Part shown: positions 20,829-30,616 of the stretch, in pieces
Position numbering within the stretch: the first letter of the stretch is position 1
Layout of the letters: every line of letters starts with the position of its first letter
The notes under the pieces: generated by a model
The model's input: only the letters and a program-made list of their open reading frames with translations
What the model was told of the DNA's origin: nothing
Databases searched by the model: none
Translations under genes and position numbers: made by a program
Source: an uncultured Methanobrevibacter sp.
GTDB taxonomy: Archaea > Methanobacteriota > Methanobacteria > Methanobacteriales > Methanobacteriaceae
Assembly: GCA_946541845.1 (NCBI GenBank)
Contig: CAMNJW010000008.1
Location: forward strand, 1-43,882
DNA length: 43,882 nucleotides
Direction: 5' to 3'

Positions 20829-22367
20829 AACCTGTTTATCGGTTTTCTTTTTTTCTTTTTTCTCTGTTTTTTCTGGGATTTTTTCCTCAACGGTTTCTTC
20901 TGTTTCTTTAACAGGGTTTTCTGGGATTTTTTCCTCAACGGTTTCTTCAGGTTTGGAAATTTCCTCACTTGTTGTATCAATTCCCGGAATCTCAAACGGC
21001 AATGCATTCTCTTGAGGTTCTTCAACCTCTTCAATAACATTAATCATTTGATTTTTAAGCTCTTCGGCACGCCTGTCACGTTCTTCGACTCTCATTTGAG
21101 CTTTTTGCTTTTCCATTTTAGTTATAACTTTTTTAGGTATTTTTTTCTTTCTGAATACTTTGATTAGTTTTTCAGTTTCTTTTTCATCGTCTTCATCAAA
21201 AAAACCTAAAAAGTCGGAAATTTCCCATGCAAGCTCATCATTTTGAAACATTATTTCAAGATATGGAAACATTGAAACGGCAACTCCACTTGAAACATGC
21301 ATTTTTTCAAACATTTTTTCAGTAATTTTGTCGCGTAAATTACGTTTTCCACGAGTGCGTCCCATCAGTCCGAATGTTGAAGGGGTCTGGATTTTGGTGA
21401 ACTTCTTGTAGGTTTCATGCTTGGAGTTGCTTACACCTATTCCCATGAAATCGGTTGCATATTTCCAGTAACCGTAGTTCCTGCTTCTGTTTGTTCTTCC
21501 AAAGAATACGTCAGCCTTTGATATGTAATCATAAGCCTTCTTGATTTCGTCCTTTTTCTTGTATTCTCTTGGAATGTTTTCCGCAATGTATTCCATGACA
21601 AGTGTAGGATCTTCTTCAATCCACATTGCATCTTTCACGTGTGCGGGGGTTTTACTTTTCAAAACAGCAGTGATTGCGTTGAATATGTCTGAACGGGTGT
21701 CTTTTGTAACCATGTTCTCCACATCGCTCACTTCCAGGACCTTGTCCTTGTCAGCAAGTGCCTGGAGGGTATTGATTGCTGACCTGACATCCCCTTGGGA
21801 CTTGACTGCAATCTCTTTTAAGGCTGCAGGTTCCGCTTCCACACCTTCAGCTTGAGCTATTTTTCTTAAAAGCGCTGAAATTGAGTTCCACCTTGATTTT
21901 TTCATCTTGATTACAGTACATTTTGGTTTGATGGATTGCAATCTTTTTGAATAGAAATCATTTGCGATTAAAATCATTGGATGGCGTGAATTCTTGATAA
22001 TGTCGCCTATCGCTCTCACTCCTCCACGGTCGTTTGTTCCGTGAATACCGTCAACCTCGTCCATGATGATTAGCTTGTATTCGTCTCCGAACAGTGACCT
22101 GCTTGATGAGGACTCTCCTATTGTGCTTTTGATGACATCCTGTGAACGCTTGTCACTGGCATTCAGTTCAATGTATTCTGAGAACTCTTTTGCGATAATA
22201 AGTGCCAATGTGGTTTTTCCAATTCCTGGAGGTCCAACTAGAAGCAGTGGAATTTGTGGATTGCCTTTTTTCCACTCTCCAACCCAATCTTGGATTATCT
22301 TAATCTCTTTTTTGTTACCGACCACCTGTGACAGTTCCTGCGGTCGATATTTGTCAGTCCATAACAT
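20811..22367 (-). CDS. rfcL: Replication factor C large subunit
   Basis: A 518-residue AAA+ clamp-loader subunit. The ATP loop GPPGIGKT is at 45-52 and IMDEVDG follows; the collar domain occupies the middle. The C-terminal 70 residues are low complexity, with a duplicated TVEEKIPE segment, a lysine-rich stretch, and the last seven residues QVSLFSF. These match the PCNA-binding box (Q-x-x-hydrophobic-x-x-aromatic pattern, here with adjacent aromatics). With RfcS it loads PCNA onto primed DNA. It starts 9 bases after rfcS and ends convergent with the unknown aroE-linked gene. Confidence 0.95.
   Translation of the reverse strand: MLWTDKYRPQELSQVVGNKKEIKIIQDWVGEWKKGNPQIPLLLVGPPGIGKTTLALIIAKEFSEYIELNASDKRSQDVIKSTIGESSSSRSLFGDEYKLIIMDEVDGIHGTNDRGGVRAIGDIIKNSRHPMILIANDFYSKRLQSIKPKCTVIKMKKSRWNSISALLRKIAQAEGVEAEPAALKEIAVKSQGDVRSAINTLQALADKDKVLEVSDVENMVTKDTRSDIFNAITAVLKSKTPAHVKDAMWIEEDPTLVMEYIAENIPREYKKKDEIKKAYDYISKADVFFGRTNRSRNYGYWKYATDFMGIGVSNSKHETYKKFTKIQTPSTFGLMGRTRGKRNLRDKITEKMFEKMHVSSGVAVSMFPYLEIMFQNDELAWEISDFLGFFDEDDEKETEKLIKVFRKKKIPKKVITKMEKQKAQMRVEERDRRAEELKNQMINVIEEVEEPQENALPFEIPGIDTTSEEISKPEETVEEKIPENPVKETEETVEEKIPEKTEKKEKKKTDKQVSLFSF
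20869..20948 (-). repeat. In-frame tandem repeat in the rfcL tail
   Basis: A 32-base sequence occurs at 20869-20900 and identically at 20917-20948, a 48-base (16-codon) period. It encodes the duplicated [10 protein letters not shown] segment just before the terminal PCNA-binding motif. The period keeps the frame, so copy number could vary without breaking the gene. Confidence 0.8.
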
Positions 22368-22376
22368 TTCTCTACC

Positions 22377-23324
22377 TTATAAGAAGTGGGTCAATAGAGC
22401 TTCAAGTTGTATTCTTGGGTTCGCTCCTTCTCTTATTCTAAAGTCACATTCCGCTATTGCTTCAATTAAATCCATGTAAATGCCTGCGTCCATTTTGCCG
22501 TCGAGAGCTCTTTTTGAAACATCCTTGTAAATTTGAGTAACCATGTCCTCTCCGCTTGTTCCCTGAAGTACCATTGTATCTCTTAGGATGGTACGCGCTC
22601 CCATGAAGTCACCCATGAGTGCCTTGTTTATCATGTTTCCGATGTCCTGTGGTTTTGCTTTTGAAACGACCTCATAAACGGAATCTTCGGTAATTGCCTC
22701 TCCTTCTGAAGCAGCTGCCTGAAGGACATTCACTGCCTTACGCATGTCTCCTTCAGCAAAATAGACTATGCTGTCCAGTCCTTCATCGGTGGATTCAAAT
22801 CCTTCATTGTTGCAAATGAATTGCAGACGTTCCTTAATTTCTTCCCCTTTCAATGGGGCGAATCTGAATATTGCACATCTTGATTGGATAGGATCGATGA
22901 TTTTTGATGAATAGTTACATGAAAGTATAAATGAAGCGGTTTTAGTATACATTTCCATTTCACGACGAAGAGCGTGCTGTGCGTCTTTTGTCATGTTGTC
23001 TACTTCGTCCAGAAAGATTATTCTGAATGGAGCACCTACTGGTTTTAGTCTACAGAAGTTTTTGATGCGGTCCCTTACTGTATCGATTCCTCTTGCATCG
23101 GACGCATTTAATTCTAAAAAGTTTTGTCTCCAGTATTCTCCTAAAATAGATTTTACTAAAGCTAAGGCTGTGGTTGTTTTACCGACACCTGCAGGACCAG
23201 TAAACATTAAATTAGGCATGCTTGATTCGCCTACATATTTTTCTAATCTCGCTACGATTTGCTTTTGTCCTACAATGTCTTCTAATTTTTGTGGTCTATA
23301 TTTTTCTACCCATGGTCCGCTCAT
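22377..23324 (-). CDS. rfcS: Replication factor C small subunit
   Basis: A 315-residue AAA+ clamp-loader subunit. The ATP loop GPAGVGKT is at 43-50. The magnesium-binding FLDEVDN and the SRC arginine-finger segment ([10 protein letters not shown]) are intact, and the start motif PWVEKYRP is typical. Unlike some methanogen rfcS genes there is no intein: the protein has the normal uninterrupted length. It is first in the rfcS-rfcL unit and divergent from the htpX-like gene. Confidence 0.96.
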   Translation of the reverse strand: MSGPWVEKYRPQKLEDIVGQKQIVARLEKYVGESSMPNLMFTGPAGVGKTTTALALVKSILGEYWRQNFLELNASDARGIDTVRDRIKNFCRLKPVGAPFRIIFLDEVDNMTKDAQHALRREMEMYTKTASFILSCNYSSKIIDPIQSRCAIFRFAPLKGEEIKERLQFICNNEGFESTDEGLDSIVYFAEGDMRKAVNVLQAAASEGEAITEDSVYEVVSKAKPQDIGNMINKALMGDFMGARTILRDTMVLQGTSGEDMVTQIYKDVSKRALDGKMDAGIYMDLIEAIAECDFRIREGANPRIQLEALLTHFL

Positions 23325-23473
23325 TTAATCACCATTTCTTTATAGTAACATTTATGTATTATGTAATTAAATTATTTTTTGCTTAACTTTTAAAGTATAT
23401 GAAATCTAATAGATATATAATTAAAGTGAGCATTTGATAACTAATGTTTACAAAAAAATTTAAGGTGTTTATA

Positions 23474-24436
23474 ATGAGAGGCACATGGAAACTTAAGTTA
23501 AGAATGTGGTTGACTTCAATTTTGATGTTTACTATTGTGTATTTCCTTGTCATGCTTGCAGCATGGTATTTAGGCATTCGCAGCTATTATGTCTGGCTAT
23601 TTGTAAGTTTGGTGATTACATTTTTACAATATTGGTTTGGACCAAGCCTTGTAAAACGTTCAATGAATGTAAGGCCATTGTCAGAAGCTGAGGCTCCTCA
23701 TATTCATAAGATGGTTGCAGAACTTGCCCAGGAGGCAGGGATTCCAAAGCCGGAAATCGGATTGTCTGAAATAGATATTCCAAATGCATTTGCATATGGA
23801 AGATCAAGCAGGAGCGGACACATTGCAATAACTCGTCCAATTTTGGGATTGCTGGATTATGATGAACTCAAGGCAGTATTAGGTCATGAGATGGGTCATA
23901 TCAAACATAACGACATGATTGTCACTTCTGCTGTAAGCGTAGTGCCTATGATTTGTTATTATATTGCAATATCATTCATGTTTTCAGGTGACCGTGAAAA
24001 TCTTGGTGCAACAATTATTATTGGAATATTGGGTTATTTATTCTATTTGATTGGACAATTGCTGGTTTTATTCATCTCAAGAACCCGTGAATATTATGCT
24101 GATGAGGCCAGTGTGGAATTTGGAAATCGTCCGGCAGCATTAGTTTCAGCATTATATAAGTTGTCCTATGGTGCTGCAAGATGCAGCGAACAAACAATTT
24201 CCGATTTGAATACAAACAGGGCATTCTTTGTAAACGACATTAACAATGCGCAACATGATGTCACAGACTTTAGACAAATTGACTTTGACGGAGATGGAAA
24301 AATATCTGACGAGGAGTTAAGAAGACTCGTTTCCGCAGATGTTAAAATCTCTAGAAAAAATGGGGTAATGGAAATATTGTCCACCCACCCGGATTCCTTA
24401 AAGAGGGTAAAAAGATTGGCAGAATTAGAAAATTAG
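23474..24436 (+). CDS. htpX: HtpX-like M48 membrane metalloprotease with EF-hand insertion
   Basis: A 320-residue integral membrane zinc protease for membrane protein quality control. It has two N-terminal membrane helices (about 15-55), the zinc site HEMGH at 138-142, two further hydrophobic segments (150-171 and 178-201), and the third ligand region RTREYYAD with E207. Between this and the C-terminus lies DFDGDGKISDEE (270-281), a complete 12-residue EF-hand calcium loop, which is unusual for HtpX. The frame is open to ATG 23444, but AAGGTG six bases before ATG 23474 supports the later start. The methyltransferase gene follows directly. Confidence 0.9.
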   Translation: MRGTWKLKLRMWLTSILMFTIVYFLVMLAAWYLGIRSYYVWLFVSLVITFLQYWFGPSLVKRSMNVRPLSEAEAPHIHKMVAELAQEAGIPKPEIGLSEIDIPNAFAYGRSSRSGHIAITRPILGLLDYDELKAVLGHEMGHIKHNDMIVTSAVSVVPMICYYIAISFMFSGDRENLGATIIIGILGYLFYLIGQLLVLFISRTREYYADEASVEFGNRPAALVSALYKLSYGAARCSEQTISDLNTNRAFFVNDINNAQHDVTDFRQIDFDGDGKISDEELRRLVSADVKISRKNGVMEILSTHPDSLKRVKRLAELEN

Positions 24437-24445
24437 GTGTATTAT

Positions 24446-25177
24446 ATGAAAATGATTTTAGATGAACGTGGTAAGAAATATGTCTTAAAGCCAGGTGAAG
24501 ACTTTCAAAGCGACCTGGGGATTGTTAAAGCTGAAATTTTAGATAATGCAGAAGTGGGTGATGAAGTAAAAAGCCACTTGGACCACACATTTAAAATCAT
24601 GAAACCTAACATCAACGATTTCATTGACATAATGGATCGCAGATGTTCAATTCTAATTCAAAAGGATATTGGACAGGTATTGGCGCACACCGGTTTGGGC
24701 TATGGATCACGTGTGGTTGATGCAGGAACAGGTGCCGGCGCTATTGCACTCAATTTTGGAAATGTGGTCGGTCCTGAAGGTGAGGTGTTTACCTATGAAA
24801 TCAGGGAGGACTTTGCTGAAGTTGCTGCTAAAAACATTGAAAGATTCGGAATAACCAATATTCATGTCAAAAATCAGGACATCAAAGATGGAATCGAAGA
24901 GGATAACATTGATTTAATCTTTTTGGACTTGCCGAAGCCTTTTGAAATATTTGAGGATGTGATGGAATCTTTAAATGTCGGAGGTTGGCTTTGTGTTTAT
25001 GCGCCTTACATAGATCAGGCAGAAACAGCTTATCGGGTTGCTAAAAAATTAGGATTCTTTAATCTTGAAATATTTGAAACATTGGAGCGAGGCCTTGAGG
25101 TTCGCCAACAAGGTGTCAGGCCAAAAACACGCATGGTTGGCCATAGCGGATATTTGATGTTTGCAAGAAAATTATAG
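24446..25177 (+). CDS. trmI: tRNA (adenine-N1)-methyltransferase, archaeal TrmI
   Basis: A 243-residue class I SAM methyltransferase. After an N-terminal beta domain, the SAM loop VVDAGTGAGAIAL, the acidic EIRED at the end of the next strand, and the catalytic-region LIFLDLPKP are visible. The C-terminal RPKTRMVGHSGYL segment is typical of archaeal TrmI, which methylates A57 and A58 of tRNA. The frame opens at a GTG directly after htpX (24437), but AGGTG six bases before ATG 24446 supports the ATG start. It is co-transcribed with htpX and followed by a strong hairpin. Confidence 0.88.
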   Translation: MKMILDERGKKYVLKPGEDFQSDLGIVKAEILDNAEVGDEVKSHLDHTFKIMKPNINDFIDIMDRRCSILIQKDIGQVLAHTGLGYGSRVVDAGTGAGAIALNFGNVVGPEGEVFTYEIREDFAEVAAKNIERFGITNIHVKNQDIKDGIEEDNIDLIFLDLPKPFEIFEDVMESLNVGGWLCVYAPYIDQAETAYRVAKKLGFFNLEIFETLERGLEVRQQGVRPKTRMVGHSGYLMFARKL

Positions 25178-25222
25178 CTATGCATCTAATTAATTTTAGC
25201 TATAATTATTTTACTATTTTTT
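25170..25222 (+). terminator. Terminator after trmI
   Basis: A perfect 11-bp stem, AATTATAGCTA (25170-25180) with TAGCTATAATT (25197-25207), and a 16-base loop, followed by ATTTTACTATTTTTTTATTT. It includes the trmI stop codon. It closes the htpX-trmI unit. Confidence 0.6.
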
Positions 25223-25310
25223 TATTTAATTTTAATTATTTTAACTATATTTTGAATTTGGTGTAATATCAAAAAGAGTCTAATCATTTTTAGTTAGGTG
25301 ATGTGGATTT

Positions 25311-25348
25311 AAAAAAATAAAAAGAAAGATTATTTTTAAAATAATCTT
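25311..25348 (-). terminator. Terminator after the small secreted protein gene
   Basis: An almost perfect palindrome with 11-bp arms (25326-25336 and 25338-25348). On the minus strand it is followed by T-rich sequence (revcomp of 25310-25325). It lies just beyond the stop of the secreted protein gene. Confidence 0.5.
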
Positions 25349-25350
25349 AT

Positions 25351-25872
25351 TTACTTATCTGCTGACTCGAGTATAGATTCAAGTACTTTTTCATCAGGAG
25401 TAAATATTTCAACTAGTTTTCCATCTTTGAGGTAGTCAAAACATACGCCGTCATTGAATTCTTCAATCCAACCTTTTTGGCCTGCAATCTCTTTTTCTAC
25501 AGCATTATCAGTAGGAGTGTATTCATCTATTTTTTCATCACTGAAGACGGCTTTGATGATAATTGAATCATTTCCGTTTATGAATTGTGCAGTAGTAATT
25601 TTGCTGCCTTCAGGCATTGAACTTTGGTTAACGTCATCGCCAACTACTCTGTAAGATTCATTTTCTTTGTATCCGTCAGGTATGGTATAGTTCAATCCTT
25701 GAATTTGTAACAAATTATTGGAGCCAAAGGAAAATGCTCCTCCTTCGGAGTTGCTGCTTTCTGAACTGCTGAAGTTGAAACTCCAACTATCATCAGCGCT
25801 AACTGCACTGATAGAAACACAAATTGCGAGTAAAATTACTCCAATCATTAATATTTTTCTCATTTTTTTCAC
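25351..25872 (-). CDS. Small secreted protein of unknown function
   Basis: A 173-residue protein with a clear signal peptide: basic MKKMRK, a hydrophobic stretch to about residue 20, and a likely cut after AVSA (26/27). A serine-rich segment follows (about 29-50). The remainder reads NYTIPDGYKENESYRV and onward to the C-terminus, resembling small secreted proteins of Methanobrevibacter that carry a psbP/DUF4367-like fold, but I cannot name the family. There is no anchor, so it should be released or held by other means. It is a single gene with its own terminator; the AT-rich upstream spacer holds no other gene. Confidence 0.75.
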   Translation of the reverse strand: MKKMRKILMIGVILLAICVSISAVSADDSWSFNFSSSESSNSEGGAFSFGSNNLLQIQGLNYTIPDGYKENESYRVVGDDVNQSSMPEGSKITTAQFINGNDSIIIKAVFSDEKIDEYTPTDNAVEKEIAGQKGWIEEFNDGVCFDYLKDGKLVEIFTPDEKVLESILESADK

Positions 25873-26018
25873 CTTTTAATGTATTTTCCAATTATATTTT
25901 TGTATTAATAAATTAAAAAGATATACTATTTTTTACATTTGAACTTATAAAATGAATCAATATCAGATTATTTTTCTTCAATAAATTAGCAGAAAAATGA
26001 ATGGTTTTAAAAAAAATT

Positions 26019-26056
26019 ATAAAAAACAAAAAAAGTTGGAATAGAAAATCTATTCC
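26019..26056 (-). terminator. Terminator after leuS
   Basis: Stem GGAATAGA (26038-26045) with TCTATTCC (26049-26056) and a 3-base loop. On the minus strand it runs into a T-rich tract. It overlaps the leuS stop codon. Confidence 0.6.
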
Positions 26057-28905
26057 ATAAAAATAGCTGGTTTGTAAGGCATTGCGTTTCTTGCCTTGTT
26101 TTGTGGGTCGTATGAGTCATCGGTGTGAATAATCACTTCATTTCCACATTCCTCTTTGATGTAGTCTAGGGCATCATTGAGAATTTCTTCCTCGTTGATT
26201 TTACCGATGTATCTTGTCTTGGTAATTTCCTTACCAATCTTTTTAGCCACCATAGCTATTTCCTTTTTGTCATCGTAAATTTTAGCTCCGATAGCTCTGC
26301 CCATAATTTGACCGATGTCAGGTTTTCCAACTTCATCAGCTATCTTGTATAATTCCCATTTCCAGTCAGGGGCAAGATAGATGTGAACTTTTTCGATTTC
26401 ATCCCCAACCATCTGTTTGATGTGTGCGATGTCCTTGATGATGTTTTCAACAAGTCCTTCGGATTTTTCAATTTCAGCGCTGATTAAACTTTCATCAGCT
26501 TCCGGCCAGGATGCCTCGCTTACAAATCCTTCACCGCCGTATGCGCTCCATAGTTCCTCGGAAGTGTGTGGAGTGAACGGTGCTAAAAGCCTGATCCATG
26601 CTTCCAGAACGGTTGATAAGACATAGATTACTGCAGGGTCTTTATCATCAATGATATGTTTGACACGGTATATGTAGTGGTCAACATCTTTTTTAAGTAA
26701 GAATAATGCATCTTGTAAAGCCTGTCTTGTTTGGAAGACTTCTAGTGCTTCAGTTGACTTTTTGATGTGCTCGTTAAGTTGGCTGATCATCCATAAGTCA
26801 ATTGTTCTTGTAAGTTCAACCTCTTCGATATTGCTTAAGTCTAATTTTGAGCCTTTGATTTCTTCTACTCTTGCTGCAAATTCTCTAAACCATTCAAGTC
26901 TTCTTTTGGTTCCAAGAACTTCTTTTTCTCTCCAGTCGAAGTCTTGCCATGGTTCAGCTGAAGCCATTAGGAAGAGCCTTACGACATCAGCGGTGTAATC
27001 GTTAATCGCATCTTTTAAGAGAATGACATTTCCTTTTGATGAAGACATTTTGTTTCCTTCTAAAAGACCCATACCAAATACAACGGTTCCTTTTGGCCAT
27101 TTTGCTTCAGGATAGATTGCACTGTGTGTAAACATTAAAAAGCTTAAGTGGTTACCTACTAGGTCTTTTGCGGATAATCTCCAGTCAAGAGGGTACCAGT
27201 AGTTGAATTCATCCTGGATTTCCTTAACCTTTTCTGCAGGAACGGTAATGTCACCGGAATCCTTGTCTAAAAGCACTTTATCGAAAAATGCTTTGTTCAA
27301 GTCATCAGGATTCATGTCTCTTAAGTATTTTGCAATTGAATAGTATGACATGTAGATTGTGGAGTCTGTTAAAGGCTCAATCAACCATTTGTTGTCCCAA
27401 GGGAGTCTTGTTCCAAGTCCCACTTTTCTGGAACATGCCCAATCGTCCAGCCAGTTGATATAATATTCAAAATTGCTTTTAAGTTCTTTTGGTATGATTG
27501 TTTCGCCTTCAAGAACTTTCAAGGTTTTTTCGGTCCACTCTTCGTTACCGTATTTCATGAACCATTGGTCATCCATAATCTTGACAACACAGTTGTTACC
27601 GCATCTGCACACAACAGGCCTTTCAGCAAAGTCATACATGATTGTAGCCATATTGTCTGCAATCAATTTTTCTTTTAGTTCTTCACGGGCAAAGCGGACT
27701 TTCATTCCACCAAAGCCAGGGATTGAATCAATGATTTTACCTTTACTGTGCTGTTGTTTGTATAATTCATTTGTAGCTTCATGCAATTTTTCATCGTTCT
27801 GGTCGGTAATTCCAAGTCTTTCGATGATGTCTGCCGCAGGAATTTCGCCGTATCCCTTGAGGGTACAAACTGGAATCGGTTCTACATTTTCAATGATGCC
27901 TTTTAAGTTGTATTTAGCTATCAATTCATCATTTTTCTTGAGGTCTTGAAGAGCGATGTAGTCAGCAGGTGCATCTGCAGGTTCTGAAAATACGACACCG
28001 CTTCCGTAAGATGCGCTTACAAAGCTTGCTGGGAAAATTGGCAATTCATCGCCGGTAAACGGATTTATTGCCATTTTACCAATTAAATCATTAGGATTAA
28101 TCTCTTCGATAATATTTAAATCTTTGATTTGATTGGATAAGTTGTAGTGAGCTTCTTTTGTAATTACCCAGTTTTCACCTTCTGCATCAACCAATACATA
28201 TTCCACATCTGGATTTAACCAGATATTGGTTGCTCCAACGATTGTTTCAGGTCTTAAAGTTGCGGTAACTAATATTTTATCTCCAATAGGGAATTTTAAA
28301 AGAGTCAATTCGTTAACGCCAACGCCTTCACCTTCAAGCAAGTCGTGGTCTCCAACGGGGTTGTCACAGTTTGGACAGTATTTTACAGGGTGTTCTCCTT
28401 TTTGAACTAATCCCTTTTCGTATAATGTGGTTATTTGCCATTCTATGAATTTTTTATAGGTAGGGTCGATTGTTCTGAATTCCCTTCTCCAGTCAATAGA
28501 ATAACCCATCTCTTCCATCACTTCATGGTATTCGGTAGAGAAGTATTTCACGATATATTCAGGATCTTCAAGTTTTGGTAAGGTTTCCTTTGGAACACCG
28601 TGCACTCTTTCATATAAGTCAAGTGTCCATGGGTCTTTTCTCTGAATCCTGTCAGCTATTCCGATAACGGGTGCGCCTGTAACGTGCCATGCCATTGGGA
28701 AAAGTACGTTGTAGCCTTCCATTCTTTTAAATCTTGCATAAACGTCAGGTACGGTGTATGTACGTCCGTGGCCGATATGCATTGCTCCACTTGGGTATGG
28801 AAATGCCACTGTAAGGAATAATTTTTCTCGTTCGTCAGGGTTAGATTCAAATAGCTTTGCATCTGCCCATTTTTTCTGCCATTTTTTTTCAATATTTTCG
28901 CTCAC
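26050..28905 (-). CDS. leuS: Leucyl-tRNA synthetase
   Basis: A 951-residue class I aminoacyl-tRNA synthetase of the archaeal type. The HIGH motif is intact ([11 protein letters not shown]), the editing domain has the [12 protein letters not shown] segment, zinc-type cysteines occur in CPNCDNPVG and CRCGNNC, and NKMSSSKGN (the KMSKS loop) lies near residue 618. Length and the C-terminal extension fit archaeal LeuRS. It follows nadE by 11 bases on the same strand, so they are probably one transcript, and a hairpin terminator overlaps its stop. Confidence 0.97.
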   Translation of the reverse strand: MSENIEKKWQKKWADAKLFESNPDEREKLFLTVAFPYPSGAMHIGHGRTYTVPDVYARFKRMEGYNVLFPMAWHVTGAPVIGIADRIQRKDPWTLDLYERVHGVPKETLPKLEDPEYIVKYFSTEYHEVMEEMGYSIDWRREFRTIDPTYKKFIEWQITTLYEKGLVQKGEHPVKYCPNCDNPVGDHDLLEGEGVGVNELTLLKFPIGDKILVTATLRPETIVGATNIWLNPDVEYVLVDAEGENWVITKEAHYNLSNQIKDLNIIEEINPNDLIGKMAINPFTGDELPIFPASFVSASYGSGVVFSEPADAPADYIALQDLKKNDELIAKYNLKGIIENVEPIPVCTLKGYGEIPAADIIERLGITDQNDEKLHEATNELYKQQHSKGKIIDSIPGFGGMKVRFAREELKEKLIADNMATIMYDFAERPVVCRCGNNCVVKIMDDQWFMKYGNEEWTEKTLKVLEGETIIPKELKSNFEYYINWLDDWACSRKVGLGTRLPWDNKWLIEPLTDSTIYMSYYSIAKYLRDMNPDDLNKAFFDKVLLDKDSGDITVPAEKVKEIQDEFNYWYPLDWRLSAKDLVGNHLSFLMFTHSAIYPEAKWPKGTVVFGMGLLEGNKMSSSKGNVILLKDAINDYTADVVRLFLMASAEPWQDFDWREKEVLGTKRRLEWFREFAARVEEIKGSKLDLSNIEEVELTRTIDLWMISQLNEHIKKSTEALEVFQTRQALQDALFLLKKDVDHYIYRVKHIIDDKDPAVIYVLSTVLEAWIRLLAPFTPHTSEELWSAYGGEGFVSEASWPEADESLISAEIEKSEGLVENIIKDIAHIKQMVGDEIEKVHIYLAPDWKWELYKIADEVGKPDIGQIMGRAIGAKIYDDKKEIAMVAKKIGKEITKTRYIGKINEEEILNDALDYIKEECGNEVIIHTDDSYDPQNKARNAMPYKPAIFME

Positions 28906-28916
28906 TAAATCACCAT

Positions 28917-29726
28917 TTATAATATTGTTTTTTGAGGGATTTCAGGAACTTTACTTTTGTGTTCGCTCCTAATAATTTTTGTAATAATCATATCAACGTC
29001 ATCTACTAAAATATCTAATTTTTCAGCTATTTCAGTATTTTTCAAGTCTTTTTCTGTGTATAAATAAAGAATTTGATCAAGTAAATTGTAGCCCATTCCA
29101 ATCTCATCCTCATCAGTTTGACCGTTCCACAAGCCTGCACGTGGAGGCTTTTCAAGGATTGCCTGTGAAATGCCTAAATATTCACTTAATTTGAAAACTT
29201 CAGTTTTGTACAAATCTCCAATCGGTTCCATATCACATGCACCATCTCCATGTTTTGTAAAGTATCCGATTAGGATTTCGCTTTTATTGCCTGTTCCACT
29301 GACCAGGTAATTTTTTTGATTTGCAAAATAATAAATGATTGACATTCTGATTCTGGCCTTCAGGTTTCCAATAGCTAAAGCATTTTCCTCTAGTTGGGTC
29401 ATTGATAAAAATTCATTTAAAATGCCGTCAATGGCTATTTTTTTATATTTAATTCCTAAATTTTGCGCTATTTTAATGCCATGATCTGTATCTTCAGTTG
29501 GTGTTGTAGCAGATGGCAATACCAGTCCAAACACATTCTCTTTTCCAAGAGCTTCGCAAGCCAGATATGCTGAAAGTGTGGAGTCAATTCCCCCACTCAA
29601 GCCAACAACAATTCCGTCGGTTTTTGACTCGCTAACTTTGGATTTGATGAATTCAACAATGTTGGTTTTTGTTTTTTCTAAGTTTATCTCTGGAATTATG
29701 CTAATGTTTTCACCAACTTTAATCAT
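28917..29726 (-). CDS. nadE: NH3-dependent NAD+ synthetase
   Basis: A 269-residue ATP-pyrophosphatase that amidates deamido-NAD to NAD. The PP-loop [10 protein letters not shown] (SGGIDS at 44-49), the central [20 protein letters not shown] and the [12 protein letters not shown] segment are intact. There is no glutaminase domain, so it uses free ammonia, in keeping with the short archaeal form. No ribosome site is obvious and the spacer to the next gene is 44 bases, so a leaderless message is likely. It is upstream of leuS. Confidence 0.95.
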   Translation of the reverse strand: MIKVGENISIIPEINLEKTKTNIVEFIKSKVSESKTDGIVVGLSGGIDSTLSAYLACEALGKENVFGLVLPSATTPTEDTDHGIKIAQNLGIKYKKIAIDGILNEFLSMTQLEENALAIGNLKARIRMSIIYYFANQKNYLVSGTGNKSEILIGYFTKHGDGACDMEPIGDLYKTEVFKLSEYLGISQAILEKPPRAGLWNGQTDEDEIGMGYNLLDQILYLYTEKDLKNTEIAEKLDILVDDVDMIITKIIRSEHKSKVPEIPQKTIL

Positions 29727-29770
29727 TTATACATAAAATAATATGTACTTATTAATTAATAAATTATATT

Positions 29771-30166
29771 ATGTCAGATGTAGAACTTATTTCCGAAAAA
29801 TCATTTTCAGATATTGACAGCGAAATTATTAGTAGGTTTATGGAATTTCAACAGGCATTAATTGACAAGGATGAGGATAAATTAAATGAGATTCTAACTG
29901 AAAAATATGAGCTAATACATATGTCCGGTAAAAAACAGACTAAACAGGAGTTCATAGGTGAAATTATGGATGGGACTCTAAACTATTATAAATCTGAAAT
30001 TCTAGATCCAACAATTCTGTGGGACGATGATGAAAGACCAACATTGATTGCGGATGTTACCTTAACCGCTAAAGTTTATGGCATCAACGGAAAATGGACA
30101 CTGGATACAACTGTTGATTTTGAAAAGATTGATGGAAAATGGTATTTTTCAAAATGGGATAATTAA
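29771..30166 (+). CDS. NTF2-like (DUF4440/SnoaL-type) protein
   Basis: A 131-residue protein with the pattern of the NTF2-like fold. A helical N-terminus is followed by FMEFQQALIDKDEDKLNEIL, a YELIHMSGKKQTKQEFI segment, and alternating strands ending DGKWYFSKWDN. Members are small cone-shaped domains used as enzymes or ligand-binding proteins, and the sequence gives no substrate. It is a single gene. A TATA-like AT stretch immediately upstream and no ribosome site suggest a leaderless message. Poly-T follows the stop. Confidence 0.72.
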   Translation: MSDVELISEKSFSDIDSEIISRFMEFQQALIDKDEDKLNEILTEKYELIHMSGKKQTKQEFIGEIMDGTLNYYKSEILDPTILWDDDERPTLIADVTLTAKVYGINGKWTLDTTVDFEKIDGKWYFSKWDN

Positions 30167-30616
30167 TTTTTTTATTTAATTAAATACTTTATTTTTTCAT
30201 CATATTTTTTTTACTTTTAGCCCATTATTTGTCTTAATTATATCAGTAACTAAAAGTAGGTAGTCTGATTTTCCTATACTAACCATTTTTCCGCTGGACA
30301 ATTCGTAAAATAAACTATTTTTTTAATCAATAATAAATATTTTATGTTTGTGCGCGATTAAACAAATCATATTTCATATACTGACCTATAAAAAAACTAA
30401 CACCACTTAAAATCGTATAGTAACCATTAAAAACTAATTTAAGGCATATTTATTATCATATAATCAATACTTTTCAAATGGTCTCTAATTTAATTTAAAT
30501 AGGATTTTCACTAAAAATATCATTATCAATTAAATTATTTATATGATGTTCGTCTTACTGATTAGTTTTTCACATGATATTATGAAATGGGGATACTAAA
30601 TTAAAGGAGAAAGAAA
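30167..30616. other. 450-bp AT-rich spacer with possible gene remnant
   Basis: No intact gene is visible. The left end is T-rich and may terminate the NTF2-like gene. An inverted repeat TACTTTTAG (30212-30220) / CTAAAAGTA (30250-30258) overlaps one copy of a 14-bp direct repeat. On the minus strand 30342-30449 is an open stretch of 35 codons with protein-like composition but no start codon context, possibly the end of a lost gene. A TATA-like stretch at about 30533-30545 and AAAGGAG at 30604-30610 serve the next gene. Confidence 0.4.
30245..30258 (+). repeat. 14-bp direct repeat, left copy
   Basis: AGTAACTAAAAGTA occurs here and identically at 31555-31568, one on each side of the Bro-N/DinD-like gene, 1,310 bases apart. 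It could be a target or attachment-site duplication, or chance in AT-rich DNA. Confidence 0.4.

Noticed and set aside
22377-23324. Intein in rfcS, as found in some methanogens
   Set aside because: The ATP-loop region and overall 315-residue length are uninterrupted.
27473-27949. Plus-strand 158-codon ORF inside leuS
   Set aside because: Antisense shadow of a complete and well-conserved leucyl-tRNA synthetase; serine-rich composition typical of reversed Glu/Lys-rich genes.
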